From Evansella vedderi (GTDB taxonomy: Bacteria; Bacillota; Bacilli; Bacillales; Salisediminibacteriaceae), in the NCBI RefSeq assembly GCF_030813435.1, contig NZ_JAUSUG010000011.1, forward strand, positions 117,034-181,033: 64,000 nt of DNA, written 5' to 3'. The translations under genes were made by a program, and so were the position numbers. Each line of letters opens with the position of its first letter. Positions within the stretch are counted from its first letter, which is position 1. Below the pieces are notes generated by a model, which worked only from the letters and a program-made list of their open reading frames with translations, did no database searches and had not been told where the DNA came from. Positions 50,592-59,532 of this stretch are shown here, one piece after another.

Positions 50592-53105
50592 TTACTCTAT
50601 TTTTTCAAACATTTCATTAAATCGTCTTTCCCACTCATTCTCATATACAACTTGGAATTCTATAGGTTTATCAGATTCAAATTCAAGACCAAGTTCGTCC
50701 CAAGACATTTCTTTCCCTAAATCGTTACATAACGCAAAGACATTTTCTTTGTATTTAGTATCTTCGTTTTTTAAATGTAGACCTTTTGTTTCAACTACAT
50801 AAACTTTGGAGTAGTCTTCATCATAATCTTCCGCTTTTTCTGCCACAATAAAATCGGGAAAAATCTTATTTTTCTTCCAACCCTGAACGAAATAGTCTGC
50901 CCTTGCCATATTACGATACCACCACAATAACTTTTCTTGCTTGTCCAAATAAATGGCAACCTTCTTTTCCATTTCATTGAAGTCATCTTCAGGGAAGTAT
51001 TCAAATAAAGACAATTGTATTGGCTCTCCTGTATCACGGGTTAATCGTCGATTTGTTTCTGAAGCTTTAATACGTTTTGGTAGTTTGTAACCAGTCGTTT
51101 CTTCTATAAAGAAATGCATTACCTTATCTTTAATTAGTTGTTTGAAAATACCCTCAGCTAACCTATCCTTTTCTATTTGTACTCGCTTTTCTAATTCTTC
51201 AACTATAAACACTAAATTCGAAGCTATCAAATTATCATCAATGCCTTTGTCACGGAAAGCTGTAATAACTTGTTCTGACATTTCATATGCAATCCACGGA
51301 TTCGGAACAATGGAAATTAAGTGCCTAGTCATAAAAACGTAGTCTATTGATAGTCCTGATGTCTTTTCTTCATAGCCTGTCCGTTTTAAGACGTTTTTTT
51401 CTTCCTCACTTAAATTTACTTTTGTTCTTTCCTCTTTTCGCAAAGAAGAGGATAAAGTTAAGTTTTTAACTGGTTCTAGATCGATTTGGGACCAATCAAT
51501 TCGGGAAACCAAATCCATTTCGTAACTTAATTCCCGCCATTTCCCTTCTTCTTGAATAGCAAAACGTGGGAGATAAATCTTCCCTTCAAAGTGCTTGAAT
51601 TTTTCACGATATTTAACCTCTATCTTTTTTGATTCAGGTCTTTCTTGACTTTCTACAACACGACCTGCCAAGTCACCCATTCCTTCATTTGTAAGCCCAT
51701 TCCGTATACCTTCTAATATACGTTGAGAAGATTGTTGAAAACAGTAGACATAACTTTCATCTAGCAATTGGATTCCTGTTTTATTAGCATATGGTTGACG
51801 TAATACTCGTCCTACAAGCTGAGTCATCGCTGTTACAGCTGAAGAATTAGTGAGGACGGCTAACACATATGCAAACGGACAATCCCAACCTTCCTGTAAG
51901 GCTTGTTTTGTAATAATGTATCTAATGGAACAATCACGATTCATTAAGTCGATACCTTCAATATCATCTTTATCACTTGATTTAATTGCTATTTCTTCCG
52001 GAGAAATATTACATTCACGAATTAAATATTCCTTCGCATCTTCGGAGTGGATATAACCTTGCCCACGTTGATTTTTCCCTGTACGTTCCACTTGAATTAG
52101 AGTGATGGGGCGTATATAGCGACCTGTTTGTGACTCATATTCTTCAGCTTTTTGTTCCAACTGATTTCTCATATCAACAGTGGAAAGTAATGTATGTTTC
52201 CATTCAGTACTTGCTTTATTGATGACATGTAAATCCAGTTTGATCATTTCTTCTTTGTTGAGGTCTTGTCCTGAAACAGACACCAATATATTACTTCCTG
52301 CTGGAGGTGTTGCTGAAAGTTCTACAACAATCCGTGGATTAAACCCTCTTATTGTTTCTTGTGCCCGTTGACTATATGCTCGCTGCCCTTCATCAATAAT
52401 AACAATCGGTTGCAACACCCGTAATGTGTTCCCTAAAGAAGTCTTTATTTGTTTTCCAAAGAAACCATTTTCCCCAACAAACACATCTAAGTTCGGCATT
52501 TGTTGAATGAGAGCATCGTGTAATGTTGGTTGATCTTCAGGCGGGAAGAAAGATTCAAATCCAGATGAATCTTGGAACATTTTTAAAGTTTCTTTATTTT
52601 GACGGTTAGCAGCGGGCAGCATAAGAACCATTACACACAAGTTTTCTTCTACATCTTGGGGAGAGAAGCGGTCTGTTCTTTCTAAAATAACCGTTCTTCC
52701 ACCACTGGATAAGTCTAGTGTCTGCCGATAAGGATGTTCTCGATTACGTAATGCAGAAAGCGTTTGACGGTAAATTTGATTGGTAGGAACAATCCATAAT
52801 ACAAACCCTGTTTTTTGGTTGGTGTAGTAATTTTGTATTAAATCAATTGAATGTGTAGCGAGTAGCGTTTTCCCGCCACCCGTCGGGACTTTAATACAAA
52901 AATTAGGAAGATATTCATCAATTCCGTTTTGTTTAGGTGTAAAATCGTTTGTAGATACCGATTCCCATGCTTTTTTACTAAAATCCGAATCGTAATCGGG
53001 ATCCATCTCTCTGAAACGGTCATATTTTGTCTTTTGTTCAGCGAGTGATTCTAAATATACTTTTATTTCTTTTAATATGAGTTTTTGATAGTCTTTTAAT
53101 TCCAT
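50592..53105 (-). CDS. res: Type III restriction enzyme, Res subunit
   Basis: 837 residues from ATG at 53105 (GAAGGA 9 nt upstream). Superfamily 2 helicase motifs: VPTGGGKTLLATHSI (motif I), IVIIDEGQRAYS (motif II, DEGQ in place of DEAH/DECH), VELSATPP (III) and QLVGRVLRQPYA (VI). The C-terminal nuclease domain shows FPDFIVAEK followed by VYVVETKGLHL, a PD-(D/E)XK pattern. With Mod it cleaves DNA after ATP-dependent travel between inversely oriented sites. It starts 5 nt after the mod stop. Slightly shorter than EcoP15I Res (~970). Confidence 0.88.
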   Translation of the reverse strand: MELKDYQKLILKEIKVYLESLAEQKTKYDRFREMDPDYDSDFSKKAWESVSTNDFTPKQNGIDEYLPNFCIKVPTGGGKTLLATHSIDLIQNYYTNQKTGFVLWIVPTNQIYRQTLSALRNREHPYRQTLDLSSGGRTVILERTDRFSPQDVEENLCVMVLMLPAANRQNKETLKMFQDSSGFESFFPPEDQPTLHDALIQQMPNLDVFVGENGFFGKQIKTSLGNTLRVLQPIVIIDEGQRAYSQRAQETIRGFNPRIVVELSATPPAGSNILVSVSGQDLNKEEMIKLDLHVINKASTEWKHTLLSTVDMRNQLEQKAEEYESQTGRYIRPITLIQVERTGKNQRGQGYIHSEDAKEYLIRECNISPEEIAIKSSDKDDIEGIDLMNRDCSIRYIITKQALQEGWDCPFAYVLAVLTNSSAVTAMTQLVGRVLRQPYANKTGIQLLDESYVYCFQQSSQRILEGIRNGLTNEGMGDLAGRVVESQERPESKKIEVKYREKFKHFEGKIYLPRFAIQEEGKWRELSYEMDLVSRIDWSQIDLEPVKNLTLSSSLRKEERTKVNLSEEEKNVLKRTGYEEKTSGLSIDYVFMTRHLISIVPNPWIAYEMSEQVITAFRDKGIDDNLIASNLVFIVEELEKRVQIEKDRLAEGIFKQLIKDKVMHFFIEETTGYKLPKRIKASETNRRLTRDTGEPIQLSLFEYFPEDDFNEMEKKVAIYLDKQEKLLWWYRNMARADYFVQGWKKNKIFPDFIVAEKAEDYDEDYSKVYVVETKGLHLKNEDTKYKENVFALCNDLGKEMSWDELGLEFESDKPIEFQVVYENEWERRFNEMFEKIE

Positions 53106-53110
53106 ATCTA

Positions 53111-54736
53111 TCAATCCTTCATTCGGTAGATTTCAAATGGAAGTTGCGAAAATTCGATTTTGTATTCATGCAAATATTCTTGGTCAAGGTATTTCATAGG
53201 TGCAAAAACAAGGCGTTTCTTACCGTTTAATTCTCCTAATTGTTTTGCAGTTTCTAAATTCAATGAAGTTGACTTCAGGTACTCCATATCAGGACGGTAG
53301 AACAAGTATACCTCATATTGACTAGATTCTCCGATGAAATTTTGATCTTGGTCAATATTGGAAGGATCAAATTCTTCTCCTGTTGATGTAAAGAATACAT
53401 AACGAGCTAAATCTTCATAAGAAGGCAAGGACTTTCCGTGTAGTATGGCTTCCATTTCAATAGGCGCTCCTAATGTGAAATAAGAGAAAGTTCCACCTAA
53501 TCCCTTTCTTAGACCATCATCTTTAGCAGTAGGGACCCCTTGAATAACACGCCTTACTCTCTCAGCTGTAAGTTCATCTGCGTAATCTTCCATTTCGACT
53601 AAGATAAATTTTCGATTCCCGTTATCCTCTTTATTTTGTTCTAGTACGGCATGGGCTGTTGATCCACTTCCCGCAAACGAATCTAGTATAATTGAGTCTT
53701 CATTAGAAGCAATTTGTATTATTCTTTTGATTAACGATACAGGTTTTGGTGTATTGAAGGATTCTTTATCATGAAGTATTTGATTTAAATATTGCTTCGC
53801 TTGTTGATTGTGTCCAACCTCTTGATTTAACCAAACAGTACCAGGAACAAGTCCTCCTTGAACCTCTGATAAAAATCTTTTTAAGCGAGGAACGCTTTTT
53901 CCTTCCTTTCCAAACCATATGCGATTGTCTTTTATCAACGTATTTAGTTTTTCTTTTGATACTCTCCAACATGAACCTTTTGGAGGATGAACAATTCTTC
54001 CTGATGGTGTTTCAATTGGATAATCATACTCTTCCGAATATGTTTTTACTGATAGATCACCTGATGTCCATGGACCACGAGGATCATTATCTGGATTTTT
54101 ATACCGACTGTTCATTTCCTCTGATCTTGGAAGTAGGTTACGAATCCATCCGTGGTTTATATCTCCATCATTTCTATTTTTGGCATAACAAATAATAAAA
54201 TCATGCATATCAGAAAAATATTTAGCATCATTCTGCGGGGAGAATTTTTTTTGCCAAATGATATTGGTTATAAAATTATTAGATCCGAATACCTCATCCA
54301 TTAACATTCGAAGATGATGCTGTTCATCGTCATCAATACTAACAAAAATTACTCCATCTTCAGATAGAAGTTCCCGTAACAACTTAAGACGAGGCATCAT
54401 CATACAAAGCCATTTATCATGACGGTTTAAATCTTCTTTATCAACAACATTCCCAAGCCATTCTCTCATCATAGGAGAATTAACATTATCGTTATATATC
54501 CATTGTTCATTACCCGTATTGTACGGGGGGTCTATGTATATGCACTTTACTTTCCCTGCGTAAGTTGGCAACAAAGCCTTTAGCGCTTTTAAATTGTCCC
54601 CATGAACAACCAAGTTGTCATATAAGTTCACTTTATCAGTTAAGCTTTTACCTTGATGAGGAACAAGTTGATGGTATTTAACACCAAAATGATGGTTCTG
54701 TACGAAGCTCTTTCCTTTAAAATTTAAAATAGGCAT
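53111..54736 (-). CDS. mod: Type III DNA methyltransferase, Mod subunit
   Basis: 541 residues, a beta-class N6-adenine methyltransferase: catalytic motif IV DPPYNTGNEQW at ~69-79 precedes the SAM-binding motif I LDSFAGSGSTAHAVLEQN near ~355. The region between (~130-330) contains the target recognition domain, and ERVRRVIQGVP follows motif I. It methylates one strand of an asymmetric site and directs Res. ATG at 54736; a good binding site (GGAGTG) lies upstream. First gene of the mod-res operon. No simple repeat suggesting phase variation was seen. Confidence 0.92.
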   Translation of the reverse strand: MPILNFKGKSFVQNHHFGVKYHQLVPHQGKSLTDKVNLYDNLVVHGDNLKALKALLPTYAGKVKCIYIDPPYNTGNEQWIYNDNVNSPMMREWLGNVVDKEDLNRHDKWLCMMMPRLKLLRELLSEDGVIFVSIDDDEQHHLRMLMDEVFGSNNFITNIIWQKKFSPQNDAKYFSDMHDFIICYAKNRNDGDINHGWIRNLLPRSEEMNSRYKNPDNDPRGPWTSGDLSVKTYSEEYDYPIETPSGRIVHPPKGSCWRVSKEKLNTLIKDNRIWFGKEGKSVPRLKRFLSEVQGGLVPGTVWLNQEVGHNQQAKQYLNQILHDKESFNTPKPVSLIKRIIQIASNEDSIILDSFAGSGSTAHAVLEQNKEDNGNRKFILVEMEDYADELTAERVRRVIQGVPTAKDDGLRKGLGGTFSYFTLGAPIEMEAILHGKSLPSYEDLARYVFFTSTGEEFDPSNIDQDQNFIGESSQYEVYLFYRPDMEYLKSTSLNLETAKQLGELNGKKRLVFAPMKYLDQEYLHEYKIEFSQLPFEIYRMKD

Positions 54737-54880
54737 TTATGTCCACTCCTTCGGATATAATACTCCTTAAAATCTATTGCCTTATGTTATCTTTAGTATA
54801 ATATAAGAAATCTATTATTTCATATTTATCTAGTATAATTACTAAAAATATACAAATGAAAAAAGAAATGAGGTGTGAGT
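54737..54880. promoter_or_regulatory. Divergent promoter region of mod and the nuclease gene
   Basis: AT-rich spacer of ~140 bp. TATAATAT-like words on both strands (around 54798 and 54832) could serve the two directions; -35 elements are weak. Confidence 0.35.
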
Positions 54881-56197
54881 GTGTTTAGCGAAAAGTTTAA
54901 CTGGACCCCAAAACTCCCTATCTATAACAAAGAACATGCTAAATCATTTATTAAAGAAGTTAATGAGCTATTAAACCAACCAAACGGTTTAAAAGAAGTT
55001 GTAGAATATGATTTGCAGCAAAATGTTCAACTAAGTAAAATTAAGCGATTCAAACGGATTGATACATATAATAAAACTGATAATTACGATAAAATTGGTT
55101 TAGCTGATTTTAATTCAAAAAAATATTTCATTCTTGATGATTTAGGGTATGAAATATCCATACCGCATAGTAGTCCCCTTAAACCAATTGAGCCAATAGA
55201 GGTTAAACATCGAAATGATTGGAAAGAACATGACCGCTTACTTAAGCAACTAAGTAAGGATAACCGCTTCATAACGGTTAAAAAGCCATGGAAAATCGTT
55301 TTTGAAACTTTAAAGGTTAAATCCTTGAAAACTCAAGATAATGTTCAAGTACGTTTTTCGCTAGGAATTGACACTTCATTAGTCGATGTCAATATACAGG
55401 ATCCTACAACTTGTAACCACGAATTCAGACTCTTTTATAACGGAATATGGAATTGGCGTTTGGTATGGGAGTGTTTACATTGTGGTTTTCTTTGCCATTG
55501 TAAATGTTTTGAAAGTGCTATTTGGTCATCACAAGTAGAACATTTTCATAAAACTGCAAATATAGATAAAATCAAACAGGAGAAAGGGAAGGATATAAGC
55601 GATTTACCTTTTTATGAAGGTGCCTGTGAAGTATGTCGTGGAGTACCTTCTACACATCAATTTTGTCACGAAATGTATGCTAGAAGTGAGTTTGAGTTAA
55701 GGTATGGAGCTTATGTAAGAAAGAAGGCATATGAGTTAAAATTATTAAGACCTGAGCTTGAAGGTAAAAAGGAATTGGAAAGAGAAGCCAATAATATTGT
55801 TCGAGAGGAATTAGGCTTCCGTAAGATCGGTCAGCGTTTTGTAACGGAAACGGAATTATATAGAATAGTAAAATCTTTGTTCCCGGAACAAGAAGTTATT
55901 CATCATTACAGAGTAGATTGGCTAGAGCAGCAGGAACTAGATATTTTTATTCCAAGTTTAAATTTGGGAATTGAATATCATGGGGAGCAACATTATAAAG
56001 CGATTGATGCATGGGGGGGCGAAGAAGGATTAAGCAAGAATAAATATCGAGATAAATTGAAAGAAGAAAAGTGTAAAAATAATGGTGTATATTTAGTGGT
56101 ATTTTCATATGATGAAAAGCCTAAATTATCTAGTAGTTATGTAAAGGCAAAATTAAAGCGTCAGCTAAAAGTTAATTCACTATCAGAGATCAAATAG
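54881..56197 (+). CDS. Zinc-ribbon protein with C-terminal Vsr-like/PD-(D/E)XK nuclease domain
   Basis: 438 residues. The N-terminal 130 are unassigned. Cys-rich segments follow (WECLHCGFLCHCKCF, then CEVCRG), suggesting zinc binding. The last ~110 residues look like a Vsr/DUF2726-type nuclease: TETELYRIVKSLFPEQEVIH, QQELDIFIPSLNLGIEYHGE and KNNGVYLVVFSYDE, giving D-x-E-x-H near GIEYHGEQHY. GTG at 54881 is chosen with AGGTG 5 nt upstream; GTG two codons earlier is possible. Divergent from a type III restriction operon, it may be an extra defence nuclease or a type IV-like effector. Confidence 0.6.
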   Translation: MFSEKFNWTPKLPIYNKEHAKSFIKEVNELLNQPNGLKEVVEYDLQQNVQLSKIKRFKRIDTYNKTDNYDKIGLADFNSKKYFILDDLGYEISIPHSSPLKPIEPIEVKHRNDWKEHDRLLKQLSKDNRFITVKKPWKIVFETLKVKSLKTQDNVQVRFSLGIDTSLVDVNIQDPTTCNHEFRLFYNGIWNWRLVWECLHCGFLCHCKCFESAIWSSQVEHFHKTANIDKIKQEKGKDISDLPFYEGACEVCRGVPSTHQFCHEMYARSEFELRYGAYVRKKAYELKLLRPELEGKKELEREANNIVREELGFRKIGQRFVTETELYRIVKSLFPEQEVIHHYRVDWLEQQELDIFIPSLNLGIEYHGEQHYKAIDAWGGEEGLSKNKYRDKLKEEKCKNNGVYLVVFSYDEKPKLSSSYVKAKLKRQLKVNSLSEIK

Positions 56198-56225
56198 TGA
56201 TATCATTACCTCTCAACAAACAGAT

Positions 56226-56255
56226 TTGCATATTTTTCTTGTATTCAGTTATAAT
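56226..56255 (+). promoter_or_regulatory. Promoter of the antitoxin RNA
   Basis: TTGCAT (56226-56231), 18 bp, TATAAT (56250-56255). Confidence 0.75.
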
Positions 56256-56261
56256 ATAACT

Positions 56262-56400
56262 AAGAAGAACATAAAATAAAGCCGAGGCGGTGCAACCTCG
56301 GCTATACAACTACGAAACCGTCAGAGTAGGCGGTCCCCGTAGAACGGAGAGTAATCCACACTACCTAACTTGGTGGGTCAGGGTGTGGATTACTTTTTTA
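56262..56400 (+). ncRNA. Antisense antitoxin RNA of a type I toxin-antitoxin locus
   Basis: A ~138-nt RNA from the promoter at 56226-56255. It begins near a stable hairpin (GCCGAGG/CCTCGGC, 56281-56302) and ends at the terminator GTAATCCACAC/GTGTGGATTAC plus TTTTTT. It is complementary to the 3' untranslated part and last codons of the toxin mRNA over ~120 nt, as in TxpA/RatA and BsrG/SR4 pairs. The first hairpin read on the other strand is followed by TTTATTTTA and would end the toxin mRNA. Confidence 0.75.
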
Positions 56401-56482
56401 GTTTATCTATTAAAGTAATCATGAGGTTTACAAGCGAGATGATTAACATAGATGTTGCTATAACTAGTGCTGCTTCACTCAT
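56390..56482 (-). CDS. Holin-like type I toxin, 30 residues
   Basis: ATG at 56482 after GAAGGGGGTG encodes a 30-residue peptide starting MSEAALVIATSMLIISLV: a short acidic N-terminus, a single hydrophobic helix and a basic tail (DKLKK). This is the pattern of the putative holin-like toxin family that depolarises the membrane. Its stop codon lies within the terminator stem of the antisense RNA. A minus-strand TGATATAAT (56564-56556) gives an extended -10 promoter ~75 nt upstream. Such loci stabilise plasmids by killing cells that lose them. Confidence 0.75.
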   Translation of the reverse strand: MSEAALVIATSMLIISLVNLMITLIDKLKK

Positions 56483-56596
56483 CAGCCTTCACCCCCTTCT
56501 CTACGGAGGTTTAGACTGCCACCCTGACGAATCCTATATGTAGTTGTACTATTAAATTATATCACTCTTTAAAGTTACACGCATTTCTTCTTAGCT

Positions 56597-57826
56597 TTAA
56601 TTTTGATTTGGTATCTTTGGTAAACTGTCCCCTTTATAAGCATCCCATTTCCAAAACCCATAGTTTTGCAAGGAAGAGAAGTGATTGATTTTCTGCTCTT
56701 TTCTTATATGATAATCCTCATCGCCTTTAGACATCCCAAACACTTCTAAGATCGTTTGAGGTTTGGTATCTATTAGTAATCCGTCTGGCAGCATACCTTT
56801 CCATTGGATATATGGTTTATAGAGCTTTACTACATAACGTTTTTCTTTGTGCAATTTATTATACAGCTCCCGTTCATTTTGACTTTCTACAAACAAACCA
56901 TTACTACTTATTGGAACCAATGTGATGTTTACGAAAGTCGGATCTCCATTTTCGTTTAATTCAACCCATCCTCCAACCATATAAGGAGAACTTTTGACAC
57001 GTAGACTTCCAACTACTTGCTCTAATAATACTTTTTCGCATAATATTTGAACGGTTTTGTTGTCCCTTTCATTATAAAGGCTTGCTTTATATAAACCTTT
57101 ATATATCCCTTTCTTAATTTCCTCTAATCGATCAATTTTCATGAAAACTAAAGTGTTCATCTTCTCGTGGTATTTCACAGCTTTAATTTTCTTCACGATG
57201 TCACCACTGAAATAAAAAACCTTATCCAACGTTTTATTCTTATGAAATGTCATCTTTGTTGAACGATTAAACAGCATATTATAGACTTCTTTGAGGGTAG
57301 GAGGAGCAATGCCTTTTTTGTAAGAGGAACGAACTTTAATATTCCATGCGTCCAGTATCCACTTAACAAAGAAAGCGTAGTTAGACATTCGATGAAAAGT
57401 GTTAATTCCAATATTTTTGTTTGAACGAGTGTTTCTTTTGGTTTTATCAGCAATCAAAAAACTCTTATCATCTAACCTGATTTTAACATTACCCTTTTCA
57501 TCTTCTTGCCATGCTTTGTGGTAATTAGAAGGTTGATCCCCAGCAAAGTTACAAAGTTCATAATGAACGCTTTTTTGGCCATTAGATGTTCTTAAATGAA
57601 ACCTATTACTCTTCGCATTTTCAACTACTAACATATCAATTGAACGGTTTTTCTTACATTTACAGCTAAGACTAACATTCTCTTGGCTTAATTGTCTAAA
57701 GAACAATTGTCTTTCTTTATCCTCCATATCGTTATAGATAGATTCGTAAGAGTACCGTTCAACGTAATTATCATTCAAATACCTAACTTCAAACCATTCA
57801 TTGTGCCAACGGTCTAATGTTTTCAC
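56597..57826 (-). CDS. Hypothetical protein, possibly DUF1173-like
   Basis: 409 residues. CKCKKNRSIDMLVVENAKSN, then HLR and HYELCNFAGD, gives a C-x-C ... H ... C pattern resembling DUF1173 plasmid proteins. The C-terminal part (GMLPDGLLIDTKPQTILEVF) has a D-x(n)-D-T-K/E arrangement that could be a nuclease strand, not proven. GTG start with GAGGGGGA 6 nt upstream. Monocistronic. Function unknown. Confidence 0.55.
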   Translation of the reverse strand: MKTLDRWHNEWFEVRYLNDNYVERYSYESIYNDMEDKERQLFFRQLSQENVSLSCKCKKNRSIDMLVVENAKSNRFHLRTSNGQKSVHYELCNFAGDQPSNYHKAWQEDEKGNVKIRLDDKSFLIADKTKRNTRSNKNIGINTFHRMSNYAFFVKWILDAWNIKVRSSYKKGIAPPTLKEVYNMLFNRSTKMTFHKNKTLDKVFYFSGDIVKKIKAVKYHEKMNTLVFMKIDRLEEIKKGIYKGLYKASLYNERDNKTVQILCEKVLLEQVVGSLRVKSSPYMVGGWVELNENGDPTFVNITLVPISSNGLFVESQNERELYNKLHKEKRYVVKLYKPYIQWKGMLPDGLLIDTKPQTILEVFGMSKGDEDYHIRKEQKINHFSSLQNYGFWKWDAYKGDSLPKIPNQN

Positions 57827-57887
57827 GTCCGTTCCCCCTCCCTCATTTCCTTACTTTAAATGTAGCATAGTATTTTAAACCAAACAA

Positions 57888-57923
57888 AAAAGGGGAGTGT
57901 TTATTATTCCCTCCCCCTTTTTT
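57888..57923. terminator. Bidirectional terminator
   Basis: AAAAGGGGAG and CTCCCCCTTTT with A- and U-runs, downstream of the remnant ORF at 57929-58165. Confidence 0.75.
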
Positions 57924-57928
57924 GTTAC

Positions 57929-58165
57929 TTATATTATTGCATGTATGGATAACAATTGGTTTCCTTTTTCGTATTCATAGGTGATATGTTTTGAGTCACT
58001 ATTTTTTAATGACTCTATCATATTTTTAACTATTGGAACCTCATAACTATTATCAGAAAAAATGATATACTTAGCTGTCCTTAACTTCAAACAATTTATA
58101 TCATCCATTATTTCATATAATAAATTAGATCTATGGATATCTTTTTCGGTATATATAAAGCAATT
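57929..58165 (-). pseudogene. Orphan reading frame without a start
   Basis: An open frame of 78 codons (NCFIYTEKDIHRSNLLYEIM and onward) with no start codon behind a ribosome binding site; an internal ATG at 58108 would give 59 residues. Upstream a GTG in another frame suggests a lost base. It is followed by a terminator, as a gene would be. No family recognised. Confidence 0.35.
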
Positions 58166-58256
58166 TGTTCACTTCCTAAACAATAATATATGTATGGTAG
58201 CATAATAAAAAAACGAGTTAAAAGTAAAAAAATTTTCCAATTGATAACTTCTTAGA

Positions 58257-59132
58257 TTAAGCTGAAATGTTATTTGCCATGACATTTATTAATTTAAGCG
58301 TAAGAATACAATCATCTACAGCTGTATGTTGCTGAACAATGTTAATTCCTTCGTAATCAATGGCTCTTTGGAGACTGATCCACTGTAGTTTACCATTATA
58401 ATAATAACTTTCAGCGTATTTAGCATACGTTTCCATCACACATATACTTACTGGCAAAATACTTTCGATATTATATTTGCAGTTTGTTCGCTCGATCATT
58501 CTAATATCAAAGTTACTATTGAATATCAATAAAGTTTTATTAGAAATAACCTTTTGTATCTCTTGCCATTTAATAGGCCACAATGGGCAATCTTGTAGCA
58601 TTTCATCAGTAAGTCCATGCACTTCACTTGCAGCACCTTCAATAGGTTTAGAAGGTTTAAATGTAGAATGGAATATAGTTTGTCCGTTCAAGTTGATAAT
58701 ACCTAACTCGATGATTTCATCATCATTGCCTAGTCCTGTTGTTTCTGTATCTAGGATTAAATATTTTTCTTTATTAACCATCCAATCTTTACACATCTTA
58801 GAAGCTCTTTCACTTTGTTTCTTCATCCATTCTTGCTCTATGCAAATTTCACATAATCCACCATCTAATATATAAGGGAGTAAACCCTTGCACTTAGGAC
58901 AGGTTTTCTTAGCAATTAGAGCTTCTCTCGCCTTCTCTATGGCTTTTAACTGCCTTTCCGTAGGTTCTTTCCGCTTCTTAGCTTCTGAAACGTCATAGAG
59001 GTTAATATAAACGTTATTTTTCCTTTGATAAACAGTAGCTCTAATTTCATTTGGAACTAATTTCATTGTTTTTAGTTTTGTTTTACTTACAAGATTATCA
59101 GGTACTTCATTCCAACTCTTATATTGCCTCAT
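58257..59132 (-). CDS. DnaQ-like 3'-5' exonuclease with N-terminal zinc finger
   Basis: 291 residues. An N-terminal domain (to ~70) with basic residues is followed by a zinc finger, CPKCKGLLPY and CEICIEQ (78-101). The DEDDh exonuclease domain (~125-288) has LILDTETTGLGNDDEIIELG (Exo I), LLIFNSNFDIRMIE (Exo II) and QQHTAVDDCILTLKLI (Exo III with the general-base His). It degrades DNA or RNA from the 3' end; a proofreading, repair or competence-type role is possible. Stand-alone, not fused to a polymerase. Confidence 0.8.
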   Translation of the reverse strand: MRQYKSWNEVPDNLVSKTKLKTMKLVPNEIRATVYQRKNNVYINLYDVSEAKKRKEPTERQLKAIEKAREALIAKKTCPKCKGLLPYILDGGLCEICIEQEWMKKQSERASKMCKDWMVNKEKYLILDTETTGLGNDDEIIELGIINLNGQTIFHSTFKPSKPIEGAASEVHGLTDEMLQDCPLWPIKWQEIQKVISNKTLLIFNSNFDIRMIERTNCKYNIESILPVSICVMETYAKYAESYYYNGKLQWISLQRAIDYEGINIVQQHTAVDDCILTLKLINVMANNISA

Positions 59133-59161
59133 GTCAGATATATACCCCTTACGTTTAAATC

Positions 59162-59509
59162 TTAGTTTTCTTTAGTTATATCTTGTATGGTGGTTGTCGA
59201 TTCTATTTTAAATTCTCCTAAAATTCTAATGCCATCGCTAATTCTCATAGCTGCTTTAAAAGGTAAGAATGAAAGTAAAGAGAATATTAAACCAACGAAA
59301 GCAAATACGCTTGGTGTGACTATTATTTGAACTAATCCAGCTGAAATTCCATATAATTCAACTGGTCCAAAGTAAACGTGAACATCTCCACCTAATAAAC
59401 TAATGACTAAGAAAATGAAACTCATTGCAATACCAAATCCTAGAAATATAATAACTAATAATTTAATATATGATTTTAATTGAATTTTTCTAAGTATCAT
59501 TTCATTCAA
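59162..59509 (-). CDS. Small membrane protein
   Basis: 115 residues with three hydrophobic segments (about 12-36, 46-70, 74-92) and a polar tail. TTG at 59509 lies 7 nt after GAGGGG; ATG three codons later is an alternative. It follows the DUF2325 gene by 23 bp and probably shares its transcript. No family recognised. Confidence 0.55.
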   Translation of the reverse strand: MNEMILRKIQLKSYIKLLVIIFLGFGIAMSFIFLVISLLGGDVHVYFGPVELYGISAGLVQIIVTPSVFAFVGLIFSLLSFLPFKAAMRISDGIRILGEFKIESTTTIQDITKEN

Positions 59510-59532
59510 ATGACATCCCCTCCCCAAAACTT

